This document shows positions 24,310-36,610 of a DNA stretch of 64,000 bases, piece after piece. The DNA comes from Pochonia chlamydosporia 170 (lineage: Eukaryota > Ascomycota > Sordariomycetes > Hypocreales > Clavicipitaceae), in assembly GCF_001653235.2 (NCBI RefSeq), contig NW_019154044.1:558001-622000 (forward strand), written 5' to 3'. Under the pieces are notes generated by a model that made no database searches, was not told where the DNA came from, and saw only the letters and a list, made by a program, of their open reading frames with translations. The translations under genes were made by a program, and so were the position numbers. Every line of letters begins with the position of its first letter. Position 1 is the stretch's first letter.

Positions 24310-24879
24310 GAGGTAGATACACAGTTTGTTGTGAGATAGGCACTCTATATACCCGACTCTGCATAACGTCAAGGCTTAAATGACGGACCCATGATTCTCC
24401 AAATCAGATTGGAGGCCGCGTGGAAAGGTGACACAATACCTGGTCACGTCGAATTTATTCAGCTGCCTGGCTTAACTGGATGCCTAGTCACGCGCATATC
24501 CGCTAGTGTCAACGAATCCGATCGGATTCAGGAATATGGAAAGAGACATGAAACATGAAGAACGAACGGTTGAACCAAGTAATAGGATGTTCATAACCTT
24601 GAAATATCATTACTGTAGAATACGTCTTGTTTTGTTGTTTCTCGAGGCTTGAGGGCCGTAGCACCTTCAACTACAAGCTGTAATTCTGCCAATTTTGACC
24701 GCTTTTTTTCTGTGTTCCCCTCCATGGTGTCGAGAGTCTCACCAGCAGGGGTCCTGGTGGCACTCCTGCAAAGGCTGTAATGCGAACTGGCAGATCTTAT
24801 CAACAGAGTTGAACACCGATCTTCTCATTTACGTTGCTGCTGGGACTGTCGGCATCACCACTGCAGCATTGACCCGCTG
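24310..24879. promoter_or_regulatory. divergent intergenic promoter region
   Basis: 570 bases separating the start codons of the alpha/beta hydrolase (-) and the pseudouridine synthase (+), so both promoters must lie here. It contains a perfect 16-bp palindrome (24514-24529), described separately. The first 100 bases before the plus-strand gene contain an in-frame stop (tga just before the ATG at 24880), which supports that start. Confidence 0.6.
24514..24529. promoter_or_regulatory. perfect 16-bp palindrome, possible operator
   Basis: GAATCCGATCGGATTC is its own reverse complement and has a CCG-N2-CGG core, the half-site type favoured by dimeric Zn(II)2Cys6 regulators. It sits near the middle of a divergent promoter. 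Binding is inference. Confidence 0.35.
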
Positions 24880-26445
24880 ATGCTGGTCAGAGCCGGCTCA
24901 AGAGCATTTGGACGCCTGCTAAAGCAAGTCGCTGTCATGGCCGCGATGCCCAACGACGCTCCGATTGCGCCAAGCCCAGAAACCACAACACCAAAAACCC
25001 CTACGGCAGCTGAAATTGAACAAGAAAAGGAGCAGTCCCGACGAGCTGCTGCTAAAGCGAGGGGCATTGCCGTAAAGGCTGCAGGGGCCTCTGATGACGC
25101 ATTAATAAATCCTGTCGCGTCCATCTGGCCGCCCCCATACTATTTCGAGGATGACTTGCGACGAGTACGCCCATATCACTGGACCTACAATACCTACTGC
25201 AAGGAAAGATGGCGGGGAAGATCGTTGATCGAGATTTTCGAATCCGAGTTCCGAGACCGACCTGTCGAATACTACAGAAAGTCGATGGAAACAGGCGACA
25301 TCTTTGTCAATGGAATCAAAGTCGGTCCTGATTATGTGCTTCGAAATGGAGACTTAATCTCTCATACGCTGCATCGACACGAACCTCCGGTAACATCAGA
25401 CCCTGTTGGAATTATCCACGAAGACGACGACATGATTGTCATCAACAAGCCTTCTGGGGTGCCCGTGCACCCTGCCGGTCGATACAAGTTCAATTCAGTA
25501 TTGGAAATCATGAAGGCCGAGCGCGGACAACAATTCATGCCGTATCCGTGCAACAGACTGGATCGTCTGACTAGTGGAATCATGTTTGTCGCCAAGAGCG
25601 TCAAGGCGGCGGAAGCATTGGGCAATCAGATCAAGTCGCGGACAGTGAGGAAGGAGTACATGGCCCGGGTTGTAGGCGAGTTCCCTGAGGGCGAGGTCGT
25701 TTGCGACCAACCCATTTTATCAATATCGCCGAAGCTTGGTCTCAACCGTGTACGGGCCGAAGGCAAGACAGCGCGGACGGTGTTCAAGAGACTGGCATAC
25801 TACCCTCCGAGGGACAGTGCAGCGACAAACGGTCAACCAGAGGCGCCCGAACCTACAAATGAGGAACTATCCAGATTACCGACAGAGGCGGGTGACGAGT
25901 CCAATGGCAAGCCTTGGATAAATAAGCGAGGGTACTCGATTGTTAGATGTCTTCCCGTTACAGGCAGAACACATCAGATTAGAGTGCACTTGCAGTACCT
26001 GGGCCATCCCATCCAGAATGACCCCATTTACGCAAACCAAAGAGTATGGGGGTTCAACCTGGGCCGCGACGATGCTGATGGCACAGTCAACACAGACGAG
26101 GATGTCATCAGCAGACTGTCGCGCATGGGTAAGGAGGAAGTGGCACAAGCTGTAGTCTACTACGACGAAATGGTGGACAAGTACGAGAAGAAGCGAGCAG
26201 AAAAGATGACGGGCGAAGTATGTGAGATATGCGCCACACCGTTATACTCTGACCCAGGAATGCATGAACTCTCCTTATGGCTTCACAGCTTAAGGTATGA
26301 GGATGCTGGTGGAGCTTGGTCCTACAAGAGTCCTCTGCCAAAATGGGCGCTTCCCCCAGAGGGCATGGCCGGACCAACCACCGTTGGCGGGATGGAAGAA
26401 CTGGTGGAGGCTGTCAAAGATGAGAATCCAGAGATCATGGGATGA
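24880..26445 (+). CDS. PUS9: RluA-type tRNA pseudouridine synthase (Pus9/Pus8-like)
   Basis: A single exon of 521 residues. The ATG at 24880 directly follows an in-frame stop. Its first 23 residues (MLVRAGSRAFGRLLKQ...) are basic and amphipathic, as in a mitochondrial presequence; a second ATG (M20) could make a cytosolic form. An Ala/Lys-rich linker is followed by WPPPYYFEDDLRRVRPYHWT, typical of the Pus8/Pus9 group, then an S4-like RNA-binding segment (GDIFVNGIKVGPDYVLRNGD), and the RluA catalytic domain with CNRLDRLTSG, whose Asp228 is the expected nucleophile, and VTGRTHQIRVHLQYLGHPI. Family knowledge: yeast Pus9 and Rib2/Pus8 make pseudouridine at position 32 of mitochondrial and cytosolic tRNAs. 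Filamentous fungi often have one gene, so the symbol could equally be PUS8/RIB2-like; no deaminase domain is seen here. Confidence 0.93.
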   Translation: MLVRAGSRAFGRLLKQVAVMAAMPNDAPIAPSPETTTPKTPTAAEIEQEKEQSRRAAAKARGIAVKAAGASDDALINPVASIWPPPYYFEDDLRRVRPYHWTYNTYCKERWRGRSLIEIFESEFRDRPVEYYRKSMETGDIFVNGIKVGPDYVLRNGDLISHTLHRHEPPVTSDPVGIIHEDDDMIVINKPSGVPVHPAGRYKFNSVLEIMKAERGQQFMPYPCNRLDRLTSGIMFVAKSVKAAEALGNQIKSRTVRKEYMARVVGEFPEGEVVCDQPILSISPKLGLNRVRAEGKTARTVFKRLAYYPPRDSAATNGQPEAPEPTNEELSRLPTEAGDESNGKPWINKRGYSIVRCLPVTGRTHQIRVHLQYLGHPIQNDPIYANQRVWGFNLGRDDADGTVNTDEDVISRLSRMGKEEVAQAVVYYDEMVDKYEKKRAEKMTGEVCEICATPLYSDPGMHELSLWLHSLRYEDAGGAWSYKSPLPKWALPPEGMAGPTTVGGMEELVEAVKDENPEIMG

Positions 26446-27645
26446 TTCCCTTGCTGACGGGTAAAGGTAGATGAAACAAGGAAACAAAAAAATTGATAAA
26501 ATTTAAAAATTCTCAAACAATTCTTACAACATCATCAAACCACTTTGACATTTGCCAAGGTCATCAGGTGATGAATATTTCGAAATCGGCGACCTGGTCG
26601 GTCGCAGATGTCCCGAAAGTAATGAAGCATGTGACGTGAAGCAAAAAAGTGAGTTCAACTCGCAATCCCGTCTGGTAGCTTAGTAAAGCTTCCTAGGCCA
26701 ACTTGATGGGCTTTAGGTCTGGTAGCCTTGAACGGCTCAACCACGCGGCAAGTCGTAGTCGACTGTGGCGCCCCAAAACAGAATACGGACACGAAAGTTT
26801 GTGCCAAAAACAAAAATCTCCGTCTCCATAATATCAACCTCCGTTCAGCGAAGCCGGGGAGGCGAAAAAAGGAACATGGACGAAAAAAGAAAGGAATCCA
26901 ATCATACACACCCCTCCATCTCGATGAGAAATGCGAGGGAAAAGGCAAATCTGCATCTTTCAGCTGCATCGTGCATTCACGCATCATGCTCGATTTCTGG
27001 TTTGCGCACTAAGAAATTCGCCGAGCGCTAATGCAGGAAGGGCATCGTAGTGCCTGCGTCGTGAGATGACACAATTTGGATCTTGATCGCCAAGCATTGT
27101 TTGGTCTTTAACCCAGAATCTAGATTGCTTACATGCCAGATTTGGTTGTTTGGATGAGAATTGTGGTGTGATAATCGGTTGAATGGCTTTAGTGTCAGAT
27201 GAGGTTGCTGGACCTGAAATTCTGGAGATTGGCGATGGAGGCAAATATTACGAATACAGGTGCCAGAAAATCCAACTTGGAAATGGAGGGTGCCGATGCC
27301 CGTAAGGAGGTGCCCGAAGAGCCCGAATACGCAAGTGCAGCGTTCCCATGGCACTAAAATATTCTGTCAAAGTGGTCGTCTTGGTGTTCAGTGTTTTGGT
27401 CTCAATGGTCCATGTCTTTTGGTAGAGTCTGCTTTTGGTGCGGCACATCAGATGGAAGAGCCGGTGGACGGCCAAGTGGCACTCGGCAGTGGATATGACA
27501 ATAGCGGCAACGGCGACAGCTCCGTTGGTAAGGCTTGCACTTGCCTCGAATTGGGGCATGCCCAGCATCTGAGGCAGGCGCAGCTGCGGAAGACTACTGG
27601 CGTAAGGGTGCCGTTCTTGCCCGCCAACACAGCGGCCGTATTCCG

Positions 27646-30600
27646 TACTCCGTACTTGCCTAACGGTTGACCCTGCCTGCCTCTCCCGCGGTGTCTGGTC
27701 TGCAAGCCGCGCATTTTGGAGGGAGCAGCACAGCACATGGAGCACCACAAGGCTGGTTGGCACCTTCCCTTGTCCGATCGTAGTTAGCGGGTGGCAATAC
27801 AACGTGGCTCTGTCACCAACGATGCCCATGCCCTTCTAGTCACTGTTGCTTTGACAGAGAGCCCACTTGCCATTTTCCGTCGGAAACTTTCGCCCTTTGG
27901 TCGTCGTTGTATTCGAGATGCGGAACAACTCCTTTAGGTTACGTTTGGCTTGGCAGGGCGAACAAAGATCTCATCTCGGGATACATCGTTTGAGAGTCTT
28001 CGGCGTGATCGACCTCTCCCAGTTTGGGGAGCAGACAAATATACTCCAACGAGAAACACGCCCCCAGATCAAACCTTCGCCTTCACCGATGGTAACAGCA
28101 AGAGTGGAACAGGATGCTTTGCATTGCCCTTTTTGTCTTGGCAATGAAGGGCGTGGAAATGGAAGTGGAAGTGGAAGTGGACGTGGACGCGCCAAACAGA
28201 GTCATCAAAGTCATCAGAGTCAGCCAACACAAAACATTCAATTCGTGATGGAACCGGATCAGGAACTCGGGCCATGATATCAACATGCATTTATTGCAGT
28301 ATCCGATCGCTGTATGGGAGATCCGACAACCATGCCCCGCTGGCTCTCCGGACTGTTGAAACGACCCAGGGGCAGGTGCCGAATTTCGACCTACAAGGTT
28401 TGACTTTTATTATTACCAAGATTCGTGCGAAGATCACCATGTAGATATGGGCTGACTGGCCAGGTGCCAAGTGTAGATGCGATTGGTGAGCCTTATGCAA
28501 CGTCAACCCTGGATATATCACGGGCCATGGGTTTTGCATTATCACGATTGAGTTTCACCTGCGACGAAAAGGCTTACGAAGGCCCGGCCGCTAAACAGAG
28601 TTCTCGGCCAACAACCGCTCATTCATCAGACGATTAATCAATATACTAATGCAAAGCGTTGCAGCGGCATGGCTGTCTCGAGCTTGTGGAAGCGTAAGGA
28701 TCCTTTGTTTGGACGAATCCATGTTGCCAATAATACATCATTACCCGAAGAGGCACCAGGCAATGTTGTGCCAAAATGATGGGGAAAAAACGTGGCATGG
28801 CACACACCATCTGCCAATTTCGTAAGAACTCTGGTTGAGGTAGATTGCTCAGTCAGCTTGGCGTGGCGTGATGCATAAAGAACAGCTCTCCTTGGGCTGT
28901 GTTGTACTAAAGTTGACGCAGGCGCTGGTGTAAGTTTGGGGCTCGGGATAGCCGACGATGTGTTGACAGATGCACCGGACGGGATAGTATTGAGCTTGCA
29001 TCACATCCGTTTTGGACCGAGAGACGAAGCATAGCTGCATTGCTAATCAACTTGAAGTTTGTATCACAGAGACAAAGGGCAACTTCCGTCTGCAATACGG
29101 AGTACGGAGTACGAAGCCAAGAAATTTTTGTCTTCTCGGCGTGGGCGGCGCGCGTCACGAAATCTTATTTCGGCTCTGTTTTCAATGCTTGGCAATCAAA
29201 GAACTTTTGACCAACCAAGCCAACGCTCACTCATACGCAAAAGCCACCGGCTGTGGCTGTGATCTGCGAGGACTGTGGCGGTCGACTTGTCAATTTGCAG
29301 GACGTATCTGTGTGAACCCAACCCTGCAGGATGGTGGTGATGCTTGGTGATGTTGGCCAGTCGCAGACGTCCACAGGCCGCTTACTCCGTGGCCTGTACT
29401 TGACACTATCGCCTCTCATTCATTGCAGTACATACATACATCCTGGGCGAGCTGTAAAATTTGTGCTGACGCCTGAGAAGAAGGGATTCAATTTTGCAGC
29501 AGGTACGCAGTGCTCGCAGCACCTTCACAGCGGTGAGCCAATTTCAGGCCTCTACACCAACATTGAACTCCACTTGGTTGGGCTGCTGCAACTAGCATCG
29601 TTGAACAGAGACTGGCGGAGTGAACACCGTCCCTCCCCAATCAGAGCTTTCAGTCAATCAAACTCTTTACCAGTGCCTTGGTTCTGCAGGGACAGGAGGC
29701 CCCTGTAAGTACTCCCAGATGTACCTGATCTAACTGTCAAATGGACGTCAACAGGTACCTTCAGTGCTCCCTTCACCAGTGACCAGCCCAAGTGTCTACT
29801 TGGTGGGCCGCCTTTGACGCCTGGTGCTGGTTGTCCAGAGAATTTCTGCAACTCGTCCCACAGACTCCGTTGATGCATGGCCACCCAAAAAGCTGAGCTG
29901 AGACACTGAGGATGTTGCGTGTGCATGCAGTACATGTGTGCTATGCGACAGCATGGGGCCAAATATCTACCCACCCGTTCTTCAACTTGAAGCTGTTGTG
30001 GTTGCTGGCATTGTACTGCGCGAAAGGCGAAAAGGCTGGAGAATGCATCTTGTCGCTAGAACTGCCTGTGAGCGATGGCAAGACTTTCCACAACTTGCCT
30101 CTCACAAATCAAGGGCGAACAGAAGCCGAAGCATCAGTTAATGCGCAGCACACCCAATGGCTAGAGACAGCCCTGCGTCTGGTCCGTTGGAGGCAACGCT
30201 TTTAGCCCTTGGCCAAAGGCAACATTTGAAGTAGCGGCGATTACCGAGGCTGACCTAAGGCGCTGGTTTCCTCGTACCGAGATCCCAGCAAGCGCTGTTT
30301 GGTCGGCCAACCACTCCGACCTGCAAGCTAGTAACCGCAAATGAAACCGCATGGCTACAAACACCAGACTTGTTTCTCACACAGAGGATTTGGGTTGGCA
30401 CACGATACTAGTGCTTTGTGAAGCCGCTGCTTGACAACCATCACCATGCCCATTCCCTCTGATCTGACGGATGGCCCCTTGACTAACTTTGGCTTATGAC
30501 TGGGGCAGGGGCAATAGGCCCATAAAAGTCATCCATCTAACCTCCAGTTGATCGTGGTCCATTACTTCTAGAATGCGTCCCACCAGCTAGCATCACCGCT

Positions 30601-32441
30601 TGGACTGGACTGGCGCCTGCCGACATGGAATCAATGTGGAAACTCATGCGGAATTCGTTCCCCCTTGGTGCCTTGTAGTCAGGGCTTCATCGTTCTGGAA
30701 AACAAGGGCTTCCAAATCATGGGTGTGGATTGCCCCTTGATACTGTTGATGGTTGTTTCGGGAACTGACCGTGCAGCTCGGCGACCAAGATGATTACCTC
30801 TTCACAGTCCAGTGTGCGGCTGTATGATTGTCAAAGGTGATTTACGACAGAATGGCTTCTTGCTTCTCGCCTCGTGCCAATTTAACCGAACCCAGAATGT
30901 TTCTATATCTTAGATGGCTTCCGCTCTGGCTATCAGTCCGAATTTGTTCACTTGGCCCGTACGAGCTCTTCTTGTTTTAGCAAACATTCCGCACTTCGCT
31001 TGGGAGCCGCCCGCGCTATTTCTCCTTAGCTGTGAAATGCCACGCGACGGGCCCTTGTCTCTCCCTTTTGCTAGCTCCGGCTCAACTGAGCGCGGAGCCG
31101 CTTGGTGTGTGTGCCGAATGAGCTCAGGCTGCCCAACGAGGTCACTCGCTCAGCCTAACGACTCTCTAATACAAGACGAATTCCATCGCAACCGGGGACG
31201 ACACCCATCTGAGAAAGCAGCGCGAGACACCACACTAAGAATAAGGTGGGTTGGAGGGAATGTTTTGGGGCTGATACAACTCGTGGCAGTTGGAAGCTCC
31301 TGACAATCTTGTCTGTCTCTGATGGTGTCTGGCATCTGACCGCCGAGGTTGAAGGTGGAGAGCATCCGTTTTGTCTGTGTCGGTTTAACCAACAAGCACA
31401 GCATTTTTTGGCTTCGCATGTGCCAAGATCGTCCAGATTCATGAGAACCGTTTGGGCAGTTCAGTTCCGTTCCGTTCAGTCTGCGGGAGGGAAAAAAAGA
31501 GGTACAGAAGGGAGTGCGTGTAACTGACCCGCGACACAGCTTCAGGTGCTCCGTTCTCGATTCTCAAAATCGCTTACTTGCGTTCTGGGTTGTCCTTTGT
31601 GGTCCTCCGCCTGACAAGTCATGGTGTAATCTGTTTCGCTTGAACTTTGTTTACACTTTCCTCGGATAGCGTTTTTCGAGGTCGCCTGTAACTTGGTGTT
31701 ACTTTGAAGGGAGAGAAGACGCTCGACATCCCAGCCTGTGACAAAGCACCGGTGACATCGGAAGCTCAGTGTGCATCCGTTGGTTAACCCCGGTGATCAA
31801 TTCGACCCTCGCCACGCAGGCAACCATGAAGCAACAGACTCTGAATGATGTTGTAAGCCCGAGAGAAAGTCTGCCTGAACTATCGAGGAACGGCTCAATG
31901 AATCTGAACTTGAGCCGTTGCCGGAGGCACGCCCCGATAGAGGCGATGCGCCATAAAATCTTCACCACTGCTAGTCTCTCGGGGCTGAAGGACCGTTGCG
32001 GCCCCGACAGGAGGAGGGCTAACACCGATACTTCCACAGCTCTGTCTTGGGAATTTGCCCATATTATTGGGATCCGCGCAAGCCGGTGAAGGGCAATCAA
32101 CAGTCATCAATCACATGATGGGCGAGAAATTTCTTTCAAGGAACATGGTGAATGGGAAAGTGAGAATGCATGCAATGTCGATTTTGCCCCAGTCTCTGTA
32201 ATTGGTTTTCTTTCTTTTTTTTACGTGGTACTTGTCCCACTGTCCTTCGGCAGCTGGGATATGCAATGTGCATCATGAACAACCGATGGAAGGCCAATGG
32301 AAGCGGCAGATGGGACTTTGACATCACGTAGCTTGATAATCCCTACACCGATGACGCCCTCAGCCACACACAGAACGTGCGGAATGGTGACTGTGGCGCA
32401 GTCGACGTTCTCTGTAGAGAGGGAACCTGTAGTACTCCGTA
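27646..32441. repeat. dispersed 9-mer TACTCCGTA / TACGGAGTA, upstream set
   Basis: Exact copies begin at 27646, 29096, 29103 (two overlapping copies forming tacggagtacggagta) and 32433. Near matches adjoin some of them (tactccgtt at 32440). They sit outside all supported genes. The span given covers the group, not a continuous element. Confidence 0.7.
28153..28189. repeat. imperfect GGAAGT minisatellite
   Basis: Tandem ggaagt/ggaaat/ggacgt hexamers in intergenic DNA. It creates a Gly/Ser/Arg-type open frame on the plus strand that has no other support. Confidence 0.75.
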
Positions 32442-34105
32442 CTCCGTTCCTACGCCAGGACGGGAGTTGATCTGTCGTGGTGGTGGCTATTTGACGCAGT
32501 GGTTGAGTCTAGAGCCGTCTAGAAGCTACCAGTTACTGTGGAAATGGCAGGCGGGCATTTGCCAAGGCAATGGAAACACCAATGAAGATGAGCTGGTGAC
32601 GAGAGGCAATTATACGGGCAACGGCCGGATATGGCTCTACGGCCGATGGGCGTTGCGGCTCTGCTAATTCCACAGCGTAGAAAGAGTGCAGTGAAGTGTA
32701 GCGGTGACAGTGTTTTGGGTTTTTGGACTGTCTTGGCACGATAACTGGGCTGAACAGTGCCACTGCCACAGAGTCTCGCCGAGTCTTTTGCTGTCTGGTC
32801 TGGTGTGGTGCTTCGGCAGAGAGAGCGGCGAGCGGGCGACTAACAGGTGCTAGCATTTTGACTTTCTGGCCCAACCAGACACTGCTAGAAGCTGCTACCG
32901 GTCAGGGCGAGGGCGATGGCAGCTGATTGGCACTAGGAAGCGAACGTTTCTCGGCATCTTGGAATCTTGGGAATCTCGGGCCACAGAGAGATTGGACTCG
33001 AAAATTGAACGGCACGGCCACGCAAAACATGTTGGCCGATGGAGCTGAGGAGATGAGATGTAGTCCGAGGCACAGCGAGATGGCAATGTAGCATCAGAGA
33101 CGACTTGACTTGCGGACAAGGTCGGAGCGTACCAGACATGTGCGTACGCAACTGCACACAGATGGGGGGGATATGATACTGAAAGCTGTGAGCGCGGCCT
33201 GAGGAGCTGGCTGGTGGCAGATGAAGCACATCAATGTCAATGTGAGAGGAGAGACGGAACAGGAATCGGAATTTGGTCTGACTGGACTTGACTTGACTTG
33301 GGCAGGTTGGCAGTCAAAGGCATGCACTGGCGTCGAGGTACGTACCAACCAGACTTCTGAAGTTGTCCTGGTCTGCTACTGTGTGCGGGCAGGTACGGTA
33401 CGCAGCGTGCTTGCCTCGCCCACCCACCTGAAGTCACAGAAAGAGCGTTGCTAGAGGCTCCAGTTTTTCAGTTTTCGAGACGGGCAGGACGGGGGGTGCA
33501 GAGACAGCAGCTTCAAGTGGAGTCTTGGCATTTTGCCCACCAAAGCGAGTGGGTCTGGGGTGGTCATATCAATTGGGTGGGGCTTGATGTACCCGTGTAC
33601 CTCTGTACCTCTGGACCAGGGTGTCTGCTTCAGGCCTAGCGCGAATTGACTCCGGGGACCGGGGTCTCAGGCAAGTGCAAGCCAGCAAGCCAGGGTGCAT
33701 GGGGGAAGCGCCACACACCCGCTCGTTTTGGGCCAAATTCTATCGTCAAGTCAAGTCTTTTGACTTGGATCGCAACAGACACTCCAGCTACATATAACTC
33801 CAGGGCCTGTCGCTCTCCACCGAGGGGGGGACCTTGGCTCTTCATTGTGGCACCTCTTCTTGTCCAACATACAAAGATCATCACTTGCCTCGTTGCTCCT
33901 TACCTTTAACATTACAAGATTATATCATACACTGTAGTACCCAATCACTCTTTGTGTGCTCAAGTTACCTGCATCACATCATCTCTTGGTTACACAGTTA
34001 CACAGTTACACACTTCCTACCGTTGACTGTTTCAACATTGTCAACATCACCACCACCACGATCACCACGTCCACCATCTTCCCAACTTCCTTCACATCCG
34101 CTACC

Positions 34106-35072
34106 ATGACGCGATCATCGTCAGCGGAACCAATGAAGCCCTCTTCGTCGTCCTCCAAGCGAAAGGGTAAGCATCATTCCTTTCTTTTCACACTCTATAC
34201 TCAAGTACATGGACCTGGCATAACCTAACACACATCTTTTCGCCTCTTATATAGGAACCCGAAGCGTCTCTACCTTGACGCCATCACAGCTTGCTCGCAA
34301 GAGAGCCAACGACAGAGAAGCTCAACGAGCTATCCGTGCTAGAACCAAGGAACATATTGAACGCCTTGAAAGAGAACTTGAGGACCTTCGAAGCACCCAA
34401 AGTCGAGACAAGACTGTCCAAGATCTTATGCGCCGCAACAAGGCCCTCGAAGATGAGCTTCGCCAGCTCAAGGAGTCCATGGGGGTCTCCATGACATCTT
34501 CTCCTTACTCCGGCCCAACAGGTACGAACACGACCTACTCGACGCTGGTCGCTCCCGTCGACGACTACGAGGCTTCCTCCTCTTCCTCCTCCTACCTGCA
34601 CCTAGCGTCGCAGCCGCAACCGAAGCAACTGCTAACCCCGTGTCCCTCAGCCTACAACGATGACAACTGCGGCGCTATCCCCAGTCCCAGAATGTCCCCT
34701 CTCCCCTCAGGAGGAGCCGACTACATCTCAGACTACAGCCAAGCGACCCAGCAGTACGTGCCCATGCCCAACTGTGAAGCATGGGCATCCGCCATTCCCT
34801 CCAGCGTTCCCAGCCCTTCCTCGTCGGTCAACACGGACGAGTATGGCCCAGCCGCCGGGTACATTCCCACCAGCGTGCCTAGCTCCATGATGGGCACCGC
34901 CGGCATCGGTCTCGTTGACGGCAAGGAGGTCAAGGTTGAATTTGAGGGTATGCACGACATGATGGCTGCGCAAGGCTATATGCAACAGACTCAACAACAG
35001 CGACCCCAAGGATGGAACATGTATCCTGGCGTGTACTACGATGGTTCCCAAAACGCCGTCATCTCGCGATAA
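34106..35072 (+). CDS. bZIP transcription factor with a DREAQR-type basic region
   Basis: Two exons (34106-34166, 34255-35072; 88-nt intron) encode 292 residues. A Ser/Lys-rich leader (KPSSSSSKRK) precedes the basic region RKRANDREAQRAIRARTKEH (residues 35-54). A leucine zipper begins at Leu58, ERLERELEDL, and continues through DLMRRNKALEDELRQL. The remainder is Ser/Pro/Tyr/Gln-rich with an acidic element (KEVKVEFEGMHDMM) and a Gln-rich end, as in fungal activators. If the block is aligned by its final RxIR arginine, the invariant Asn of classical N-x7-R bZIPs falls on Asp40. Family knowledge: fungal bZIPs of this type act in stress, cell-wall and developmental control; the exact orthologue is not identified. 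Very long flanking non-coding tracts suggest complex regulation. Confidence 0.93.
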
Positions 35073-36480
35073 CACAACACAGCACAGCACACGGCCTGAG
35101 CTTGTTTGAATGCAAACACTGTCCTGACTCCCGACTTCCCTGCTGATCAAAGCGGCCTGGCTGCATTGACAGCGGGAGCCAAGAGTGGACTTGTTACGAT
35201 GACACGACACACCAATCGAACTATCTCTCCTTTTCCAAGACCAAGACCAAGACCCACGGCCATCGACCAAGCGACGAGACGCAAAAACCCGCCAGCGTAC
35301 CGTTCACCTCTTCCGCGGAGCCGCGCGGAACTCCACGATTTACGGAGCGGCAATGGTTCGAAGCAAAGACGCAACAGCCAAGGGTGGCGTTGCGCATGCA
35401 CTTGGCCGCGCGGTAGTTGTACGGGGACTGAGTGAACATGCTCAAACCGCCAAGTGGGCTGTGCACGAATGTCTTGGAATAGAAGATACATGATGCAAAG
35501 ACGGCGCCAGGGAAGCGACGCATAGACTAGATCTGGGATCATTTGGGAAGCGAATTCTGACATGTATTTTCAACACTGTTTTTTATTTTTTTTTTCACTT
35601 TTATGTTTTTTCTGCATGCAGCGTACAGACACGGATACGCGAATTTGGTGTTTGATCAGGGTGCGTCAGTCAATACGAGGAATGTGGCGAAGCAAGCAAC
35701 AATGAGCTACACCGTCTACTGTGCAGCATCATATTGCCTGTATCCGCGCATTGCTACTGGATGACGCAATTGTGGGCTCTCGACATGATTTGTTCTATAT
35801 ACCACGGGAATTTTACATAGACGGTTACTTTAGTGTACCTGGACGGCAAAGGTGTAGGTTGGCAAATTGGGAATAAACGATTGTTTATTGTATTGTGCTG
35901 TTGTACTGCAGGGCCTGCTTGACATGTGTACTATGTGTGAGTGTACTATAGTGTGGTATTGTGGACGCGGCCTGAAGTGGCTTGGTGATCCTGTCCACGG
36001 ACGCGGAAGGGTAGTTGAGGCGGCGTCCGGCCTATCAAACGAGCAGTGAATGGCATTTCAGCATGTCTATGTTTTAGATGTGTAGATTGCTTTGTTCTGT
36101 AATGGTAGTATAGGTAGCACTCGATATGAGCCGATAGACTTTATCGTCTGCATCGTCTTGTCAACATGCAGACGACATCGCGCCAGTCAAGCTGCAGGGC
36201 TGTAACTCCCATAGACGTTAGCGCTCGGACATTTCTTGCAGGCGATTACCTTTCAGTGCTATTTCGAGCCGGCCTGTTTGCTCCGAGTGAAGTTTCAGTT
36301 CGCTGATTTTTGGCACGGACATTTGAATGGAGGGGACATGGAGGTAATTAGCTTCCAGTGGGCGTGGCATGCGTAGTGGTGAGGGCCGCTATTGAGGCAC
36401 CATTTGGAGACTTGGGGGATAGCTTGCGGTGGGAGGTCTAGAAGCCACGATAATGACAGCTGCGAGCCACTTAGAAGACA

Positions 36481-36610
36481 AGGTTAAATGACCAGCTAGA
36501 GTAGCATACGTGAAGCCACGACAACAGCTACAAAAGCCAAGGTTTCTAGAACGCAGAGGTTAAATGACCAGCTACTCACCATACCTGAAGCCACGACTTC
36601 TAGAACAGCA
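36481..36610. repeat. imperfect tandem duplication, period about 76 bp
   Basis: The block aggttaaatgaccagcta ... tgaagccacgac starts at 36481 and again at 36557. A more diverged relative of the same sequence (ctagaagccacgataatgac) precedes it near 36438. No coding potential. Confidence 0.75.

Larger units (their letters stand above)
26446..34105. other. 7.7-kb gene-poor tract upstream of the bZIP gene
   Basis: No recognisable protein gene in either strand; frames are short or overlap others without domain content. The tract contains four exact copies of TACTCCGTA or its reverse complement (27646, 29096, 29103, 32433) and a GGAAGT minisatellite. The last 300 bases are pyrimidine-rich with ttacacag tandem units near 33980-34010, consistent with a leader of the bZIP transcript. 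Long regulatory upstream regions or non-coding transcripts are possible. Confidence 0.5.

Noticed and set aside
27248..27829. A 193-codon minus-strand frame in the gene-poor tract
   Set aside because: No domain, unusual composition, overlaps other frames, and contains the repeated TACTCCGTA motif.
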